A stretch of 64,000 nt of DNA, from positions 62,001-126,000 of the forward strand of contig CANREV010000003.1 in the NCBI GenBank assembly GCA_947629645.1, read 5' to 3'. Source of the DNA: an uncultured Acetatifactor sp. Its GTDB lineage: Bacteria; Bacillota; Clostridia; Lachnospirales; Lachnospiraceae. A model generated the notes under the pieces. It ran no database searches. It was not told where the DNA came from and saw only the letters and a program-made list of their open reading frames with translations. Position 1 is the first letter of the stretch, and every line of letters begins with the position of its first letter. This document shows, piece by piece, positions 59,202 through 64,000 of the stretch. A program made the translations under genes and the position numbers.

Positions 59202-60311
59202 ATGAGTAAAAAGTTATTGCATACTCCCGAAGGAGTGCGGGATATTTACGGAAAAGAATACGAGAGGAAGCTCTTCGTGGAGGGGAAGATCCATGAGAAG
59301 CTGCACCTTTACGGATACGAGGATATCCAGACGCCTGCTTTTGAGTTTTTTGATGTGTTTTCCAGAGAAGTGGGGACAACGCCCAGCAAGGAATTGTATA
59401 AATTTTTTGACAAGGAAAACAATACGATGGTGCTTCGGCCGGACTTTACGCCCTCCATTGCCCGGTGTGCGGCGAAGTATTTCTGCGAGGATAAACTTCC
59501 CCTGCGGTTCTGCTATCTGGGGAATACCTTCAATAATACCTCCAACCTTCAGGGAAAGCTGAAGGAAACCACCCAGATGGGCGCAGAACTGATCAATGAG
59601 CCTTCCGTGGAAGCGGACGCGGAAATGATCAGCCTTGTGGTGGAGACGCTGTTAAATGTTGGTCTTAAGCGATTTCAGGTCAGTATCGGACAGGTAGAGT
59701 ACTTTAAGGGCCTGTGCCAGGAAGCCGGACTGGACGAGGAGACGGAACTGGATTTGCGAGACTGCATTTCCGGAAAGAATTATTTCGCCGCGCAGGAGCT
59801 TTTGCTGGAACGCAAAGTAGAAGAACCTTATCAGAGCAGGCTGCTCAAGGTGGCGGATATGTTTGGCAATATGTGTTCTCTGGCTCAGGCAAAAGAACTG
59901 GGTAACAACCCCAGATCACTGGCTGCCATCGAGAGGCTTGAGAAGCTGTATGAAGTTCTGAAAGCATATGGCGTGGAAGATTATATTTCCTTTGATCTCG
60001 GCATGTTGAGCAAATATAATTATTACACAGGTGTCATTTTTAAAGCGTACACTTATGGCGTAGGTGACGCTATTGTCAAAGGCGGCAGATATGACCATCT
60101 TCTGAAGCATTTTGGCAAGGAAGCGCCTGCCGTTGGTTTCTGCGTGGTTATCGACAGTATTATGGAAGCTCTCTTAAGACAGAAGGTGGAGATCCCTTTG
60201 AAAGAGTCTGCAAAAACACTTTATTACAATGAGGCCAATTATCAGGAGAAGCTTACGCAGGCCCAGAAGCTTCGCGGGGAGAATATCGCGGCTGTCCTGG
60301 TACGGGAATGA
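59202..60311 (+). CDS. hisZ: ATP phosphoribosyltransferase regulatory subunit HisZ
   Basis: HisZ is a catalytically dead histidyl-tRNA synthetase relative that activates the short HisG and confers histidine feedback. The 369-residue protein has the class II core: TPEGVRDIYGKEYERK, motif 2-like PDFTPSIARCAAKYF and GNTFNN, and GVGDAIVKGGRYDHLLKHFG near the end. The anticodon-binding domain is absent, as expected. The hisG gene 21 bases downstream is of the short type that needs HisZ. GAAGGCAG precedes the ATG. Confidence 0.95.
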   Translation: MSKKLLHTPEGVRDIYGKEYERKLFVEGKIHEKLHLYGYEDIQTPAFEFFDVFSREVGTTPSKELYKFFDKENNTMVLRPDFTPSIARCAAKYFCEDKLPLRFCYLGNTFNNTSNLQGKLKETTQMGAELINEPSVEADAEMISLVVETLLNVGLKRFQVSIGQVEYFKGLCQEAGLDEETELDLRDCISGKNYFAAQELLLERKVEEPYQSRLLKVADMFGNMCSLAQAKELGNNPRSLAAIERLEKLYEVLKAYGVEDYISFDLGMLSKYNYYTGVIFKAYTYGVGDAIVKGGRYDHLLKHFGKEAPAVGFCVVIDSIMEALLRQKVEIPLKESAKTLYYNEANYQEKLTQAQKLRGENIAAVLVRE

Positions 60312-60332
60312 TCTGTTGGGGAGGAAAGTGAC

Positions 60333-60983
60333 ATGAGTGAAGACAGATATCTGACGTTTGCGCTGGGTAAGGGCAGACTGGCAAATAAGACAATGGAATT
60401 ATTTGAACAGATCGGAATTACCTGCGAAGAGATGAAAGATAAGAATTCGCGGAAACTGATTTTCGTCAACGAGGAATCAAAGTTCCGGTTTTTTCTGGCA
60501 AAGGGACCCGATGTGCCCACTTATGTAGAGTACGGAGCGGCGGATATCGGGATTGTCGGCAGGGACACGATCTTGGAGGAGAACAGAAACGTTTATGAGG
60601 TGCTGGATCTGGGATACGGAAATTGCCGGATGTGTGTCTGCGGTCCCGCGTCTGCATTGGAACTTTTAAAACACCATGAAAGAATCCGTGTCGCCAGCAA
60701 GTATCCCAATATTGCCAAGGATTACTTTTATAATAAAAAACACCAGACTGTGGACATCATTAAGCTGAACGGTTCGGTGGAGCTGGGGCCTTTGGTGGAG
60801 TTGTCCGATGTGATCGTGGATATTGTGGAGACGGGATCTACACTGCGGGAAAACGGTCTGGAGGTTCTGGAGGAGATCTGTCCCCTTTCCGCAAGAATGA
60901 TCGTCAATCCGGTCAGCATGCAGATGGAGTCGGAGCGGATCAAAGAACTGGTCAACCGGCTGCGCAGACAGCTTGTTATCTAA
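60333..60983 (+). CDS. hisG: ATP phosphoribosyltransferase, short form
   Basis: HisG condenses ATP and PRPP, the first step of histidine synthesis. At 216 residues it is HisG_S, lacking the C-terminal regulatory domain of the long form. Visible are FALGKGRLANKTMELFEQ, VEYGAADIGIVGRDT and the PRPP-binding DIVETGSTLRENGL. It depends on HisZ, encoded immediately upstream. GAGGAAAG precedes the ATG. hisD follows after 97 bases. Confidence 0.96.
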   Translation: MSEDRYLTFALGKGRLANKTMELFEQIGITCEEMKDKNSRKLIFVNEESKFRFFLAKGPDVPTYVEYGAADIGIVGRDTILEENRNVYEVLDLGYGNCRMCVCGPASALELLKHHERIRVASKYPNIAKDYFYNKKHQTVDIIKLNGSVELGPLVELSDVIVDIVETGSTLRENGLEVLEEICPLSARMIVNPVSMQMESERIKELVNRLRRQLVI

Positions 60984-61080
60984 GCGTTATGTTGCATGCG
61001 CGGAAGCTTAAAAGTGCAGAGACAAAAAGGAAAGAACGTACAGGAACAAAGAGAACAAAAAAAGATCGGAGGATGGGATC

Positions 61081-62373
61081 GTGCGGATCGTAACATTATC
61101 GTCAGATACAAAACAGAATATTTTAAGTGACCTTTTAAAGAGAAGCCCTGATAATTATTCTCAATATGAGAACACTGTCAATGAGATCATTGAGGCGGTT
61201 AAGACAAGAGGCGATCAGGCTCTTTTTGAATACACTCGGAAATTTGATAAATATGAGCTGAGCGCAGATCGTATCAAAGTCACCCCCGAAGAGATTGCGG
61301 AAGCCTATGAAAAGCTGGATGATTCCCTGATCGAAGTCATGAAAAAGGCAGCCGAAAATATTCGTGCCTTTCATACAAAGCAGCTTAGAAACAGTTGGTT
61401 TGACGCAAAAGAGGACGGCACAATACTCGGTATGAAGATCACGCCGATTGCAAAAGCGGGCGTTTACGTTCCAGGGGGCAAGGCGGCGTATCCGTCCAGT
61501 GTGCTGATGAACGTAATTCCGGCTAAAGTAGCGGGAGTGCGGGAAATCATCATTGCCACGCCTCCCCAGGCGGACGGCAGCGTCAATGCCGGCACTCTGG
61601 TGGCGGCCGACATCGCCCAGGCGGACGCGATCTATAAGGTGGGCGGAGCGCAGGCCATTGCAGCCATGGCTTTCGGCACGGAATCGGTTCCGAAAGCGGA
61701 CAAGATCACAGGGCCGGGAAATATTTTTGTGGCATTGGCGAAAAAGGCTGTTTACGGTCATGTCAGCATCGATTCCATCGCCGGTCCCAGCGAAATCCTT
61801 GTGCTTGCGGACGAGACCGCCAATCCCCGCTATGTGGCCGCTGATCTTTTGTCTCAGGCGGAGCATGACGAAATGGCAAGCGCTATTCTGATCACCACAT
61901 CAAAGGAGCTTGCGCAGAAAGTTTCCGCACAGGTGGATCAGTTTGTGGCGGAACTTTCCAGAAAACAAATCATTCAGAAGTCGCTGGATCATTACGGGTA
62001 TATTCTGGTTGCGGAAACGCTTGAGGACGCCATTGACGCAGTCAATGAGATCGCTTCCGAGCATTTGGAGATTCTGACTGCCAATCCTTTTGAAGTTATG
62101 ACAAAGATCCGCAATGCGGGAGCTATCTTTATGGGGGAGTACGCCTCCGAGCCCTTGGGAGATTATTTTGCCGGTCCCAACCACATTCTGCCCACCAGCG
62201 GCACGGCTAAGTTCTTCTCCCCGGTCAATGTGGATGATTTTATCAAGAAGACCAGCATTATTTCTTATTCAAAAGAAGCCCTGGAAAAGGTACATAAAGA
62301 CATTGAGACTTTCGCTGAAAGCGAGGGATTGACGGCTCATGCCAACAGCATCAAAGTAAGATTTGAAAAATAG
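61081..62373 (+). CDS. hisD: Histidinol dehydrogenase
   Basis: HisD oxidises histidinol to histidine in two NAD-dependent steps. The 430-residue protein contains GVYVPGGKAAYPSSVLMNV, the family signature region DKITGPGNIFVALAKK, AGPSEILVLAD and the catalytic Glu-His in ASEHLEI. The C-terminal PTSGTAKFFSPVNVDDF is complete. The start is GTG at 61081 with CGGAGGATGG just upstream. It lies in the his operon between hisG and hisB. Confidence 0.96.
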   Translation: MRIVTLSSDTKQNILSDLLKRSPDNYSQYENTVNEIIEAVKTRGDQALFEYTRKFDKYELSADRIKVTPEEIAEAYEKLDDSLIEVMKKAAENIRAFHTKQLRNSWFDAKEDGTILGMKITPIAKAGVYVPGGKAAYPSSVLMNVIPAKVAGVREIIIATPPQADGSVNAGTLVAADIAQADAIYKVGGAQAIAAMAFGTESVPKADKITGPGNIFVALAKKAVYGHVSIDSIAGPSEILVLADETANPRYVAADLLSQAEHDEMASAILITTSKELAQKVSAQVDQFVAELSRKQIIQKSLDHYGYILVAETLEDAIDAVNEIASEHLEILTANPFEVMTKIRNAGAIFMGEYASEPLGDYFAGPNHILPTSGTAKFFSPVNVDDFIKKTSIISYSKEALEKVHKDIETFAESEGLTAHANSIKVRFEK

Positions 62374-62387
62374 TTGAGGTGAATGTT

Positions 62388-62975
62388 ATGACACGAATCG
62401 CATCGATAGAGAGAAAGACAAAGGAAACGGAAATCTCTCTCACACTGAATCTGGACGGCAAAGGCCTTTTCCGGGGTTCCACAGGCATCGGCTTTTTTGA
62501 CCATATGCTGGAGGGATTTTCAAAGCACGGCTTTTTTGATCTGGAGTGCAGCGTAAAAGGCGATCTGCATGTGGACGGTCACCATACGGTGGAGGATACG
62601 GGTATCGTTCTGGGGCAGGCCATCGCGCAGGCGGTGGGAGATAAGAAGGGAATCCGCAGATACGGTTCTTTTATCCTGCCTATGGATGACGCGCTGGCGC
62701 TTTGCGCGGTGGATCTCAGCGGAAGACCTTATCTGAATTATGAAGCCGCTTTTCCCACGGACAGAGTAGGCGGACTGGATACGGAGCTTGTGAGGGAATT
62801 CTTCTATGCCGTGTCCTACAGCGCGGGGATGAATCTTCACATCAAACTGTTGGACGGCGTCAACGCGCATCACATGACGGAAGCCATGTTCAAGGCTTTT
62901 GCGAAGGCGCTGGACGAGGCTGCGGGGCTGGACGAGCGTATCACGGATGTGCTCAGTACGAAGGGAAGCCTGTAA
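62388..62975 (+). CDS. hisB: Imidazoleglycerol-phosphate dehydratase
   Basis: HisB dehydrates imidazole glycerol phosphate. The 195-residue monofunctional protein has the metal-binding histidine motifs [28 protein letters not shown] and [17 protein letters not shown]. There is no fused histidinol phosphatase domain. ATG 62388 has GAGGTG six bases upstream; a GTG at 62379 overlaps that site. It starts 14 bases after hisD. Confidence 0.96.
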   Translation: MTRIASIERKTKETEISLTLNLDGKGLFRGSTGIGFFDHMLEGFSKHGFFDLECSVKGDLHVDGHHTVEDTGIVLGQAIAQAVGDKKGIRRYGSFILPMDDALALCAVDLSGRPYLNYEAAFPTDRVGGLDTELVREFFYAVSYSAGMNLHIKLLDGVNAHHMTEAMFKAFAKALDEAAGLDERITDVLSTKGSL

Positions 62976-63000
62976 AGACTGTGAAAGGTGTGTAACGCAT

Positions 63001-64000
63001 ATGATGACGAAAAAATTTGTACCCTGTATCTATCTGTATCACGGACACGCAGTGAGAAGTCTGACGGACACTTCCATTGTGGAGACCGACCCTTTGAGGC
63101 TGGTGCATCTGTATAATGAACATAACGCGGATGAGCTTATCGTTTTTGATATGTCAAAGGACGATGCGGAGCATGAGGCGGCGCTTGATACGCTCAAAGA
63201 GATCTGCCAGACTGCGGAGGTCGATGTGATCGGGGCCGGTAATGTGAAGCGTATGGAGGACGTTAAGAAACTGCTCTATGCGGGATGTAAGAAAGCCATC
63301 CTGGATTATGAGAAAGAGGATAATATCGCTATTACCGAGGAAGTTTCCCTGAAATTCGGCAGGGACAAAATTTTTGCAAGTTACAGCGATCCGCAGGTTT
63401 TGGAAGGGAATAAAGACCTGATTGAAAAATACGTTTCCTGTCTGGTACTGATGAATCCCCACTGTATCCGGGAAACCCAGAGTGTGACAGATCTGCCCGT
63501 CTATGTGCAGATTCGTCAGATCGCTTTAAATAAACTGATGGAGATTTTTGCTTACGACAATGTCTGCGGCGTCACCGGGAACACTATCAATGACAATTAC
63601 AAAGAGATCCTGCCGTTAAAAAATCTCTGCCGTGAAAACGGTATTCAGGTGGAGATGTTTGAAGCCGCTTTTAAATGGTCGGATTTTAAACGAAACAGCG
63701 ATGGCATGGTGCCTGTGGTAGTGCAGGATTACCGCACGCTGGAAGTGCTTATGGTAGCTTATATGAACGAGGAAGCGTACAACCAGACCATCAGCACCGG
63801 AAAAATGACTTATTTTAGCCGCAGCCGGAATGAACTGTGGTTAAAGGGCGCTACCAGCGGGCATTTTCAGTATGTGAAGAGTCTGACCGCCGACTGCGAC
63901 ATGGACACCATTCTGGCGAAAGTATCCCAAGTGGGAGCTGCGTGCCATACGGGCGCAAGAAGCTGCTTCTTTCACGAGATCACTAAGAAAGATTATGAGG
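63001..64000 (+). CDS. HisF-like domain fused to phosphoribosyl-AMP cyclohydrolase (partial)
   Basis: The frame is open from ATG 63001 to the right edge, giving 333 codons. Residues about 1-225 are a HisA/HisF-like TIM barrel ([48 protein letters not shown]). The catalytic Asp of true HisF at the PCxD position is Tyr, and the second-half Asp motif is also changed. Residues about 228-333 are HisI, with [20 protein letters not shown] and the zinc cysteines C299 (DCDMD) and those in ACHTG and SCFF. A C-terminal HisE domain probably follows outside the window. The barrel is likely non-catalytic, while HisI looks intact. It is the fifth gene of the his operon. Confidence 0.88.
   Translation, partial: MMTKKFVPCIYLYHGHAVRSLTDTSIVETDPLRLVHLYNEHNADELIVFDMSKDDAEHEAALDTLKEICQTAEVDVIGAGNVKRMEDVKKLLYAGCKKAILDYEKEDNIAITEEVSLKFGRDKIFASYSDPQVLEGNKDLIEKYVSCLVLMNPHCIRETQSVTDLPVYVQIRQIALNKLMEIFAYDNVCGVTGNTINDNYKEILPLKNLCRENGIQVEMFEAAFKWSDFKRNSDGMVPVVVQDYRTLEVLMVAYMNEEAYNQTISTGKMTYFSRSRNELWLKGATSGHFQYVKSLTADCDMDTILAKVSQVGAACHTGARSCFFHEITKKDYE

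Overview
The window is a chromosomal segment of a low-to-moderate GC, Gram-positive anaerobe, most likely a member of the Lachnospiraceae (Clostridia). The evidence is the gene families (GerW/YtfJ, a YlbJ-like protein, zinc-type L28, Asp23, DAK2/DegV, U32 peptidase with a long C-terminal part), the Firmicute synteny (smc-ftsY, ytfI-ytfJ, rpmB/asp23/DAK2/recG, rsmD-coaD-ylbJ, ruvAB), GGAGG-type ribosome binding sites, and TTGACA-17-TATAAT promoters. About 59 protein genes are supported, nearly all on the + strand. Exceptions are the XRE regulator, a lipoprotein, an HD-GYP protein, rpmB and the ylbJ-like gene. No rRNA, tRNA, CRISPR array, insertion sequence or phage gene was seen.

Layout: 1-3.0 kb holds smc (3' end), ftsY and threonine deaminase. 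3.0-8.0 kb is a looser, accessory-looking stretch: YitT, a lone flagellin, a small XRE regulator, a three-gene cluster of small membrane proteins and a lipoprotein, separated by four unrelated families of degenerate intergenic tandem repeats. 8.2-14.8 kb carries a methionine synthase without a reactivation domain and branched-chain amino acid synthesis (ilvB, two tandem ilvN paralogues, ilvC). 14.9-22 kb has an ABC exporter, then DedA, a lipid-type glycosyltransferase and a two-component system whose kinase has a repetitive N-terminus. 22-24 kb is leuCD. 24-28 kb has a MATE transporter, ruvAB with a LexA-like site in its promoter, and zapA. 28-34 kb has a U32 peptidase, a SEDS polymerase overlapping a class B PBP, a NUDIX hydrolase and a degenerate HD-GYP protein. 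35.0-35.5 kb is a heavily structured non-coding stretch. 35.5-38 kb is sporulation-associated (DUF2953, GerW) with a 46-residue membrane protein and a coiled-coil/J-domain protein. 38-44 kb is rpmB, asp23, DAK2 kinase, recG and degV. 44-48 kb is a second-type topoisomerase pair lacking a GyrA box. 48-54 kb has rsmD, coaD, a coiled-coil protein, an anchored amidase, a YlbJ-like protein and a pseudouridine synthase fused to a HAD phosphatase. 54-59 kb has YgiQ, an SDR, an unknown membrane protein, an RluA-type synthase and recU. 59.2 kb to the end is a histidine operon (hisZ-hisG-hisD-hisB and a HisF-like/HisI fusion cut by the window edge).

How it fits together: the biosynthetic blocks cover Ile/Val (ilvA, ilvB, ilvN, ilvC), part of Leu (leuCD), Met and His. 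The cell-envelope genes (SEDS/PBP, amidase, DedA/GT4/TCS, ZapA) and nucleic-acid genes (smc, ruvAB, recG, recU, topoisomerase) are ordinary core functions. The most unusual material is a ~160-bp element with perfect 15-bp terminal inverted repeats at 35113-35272. Its terminal motif recurs as minimal hairpins at two other gene ends. Other notable items are the tandem IlvN pair with its own internal promoter, the RsuA-HAD and HisF-like/HisI fusions, the HD-GYP protein with HD changed to YD, and the small-protein/J-domain pair.
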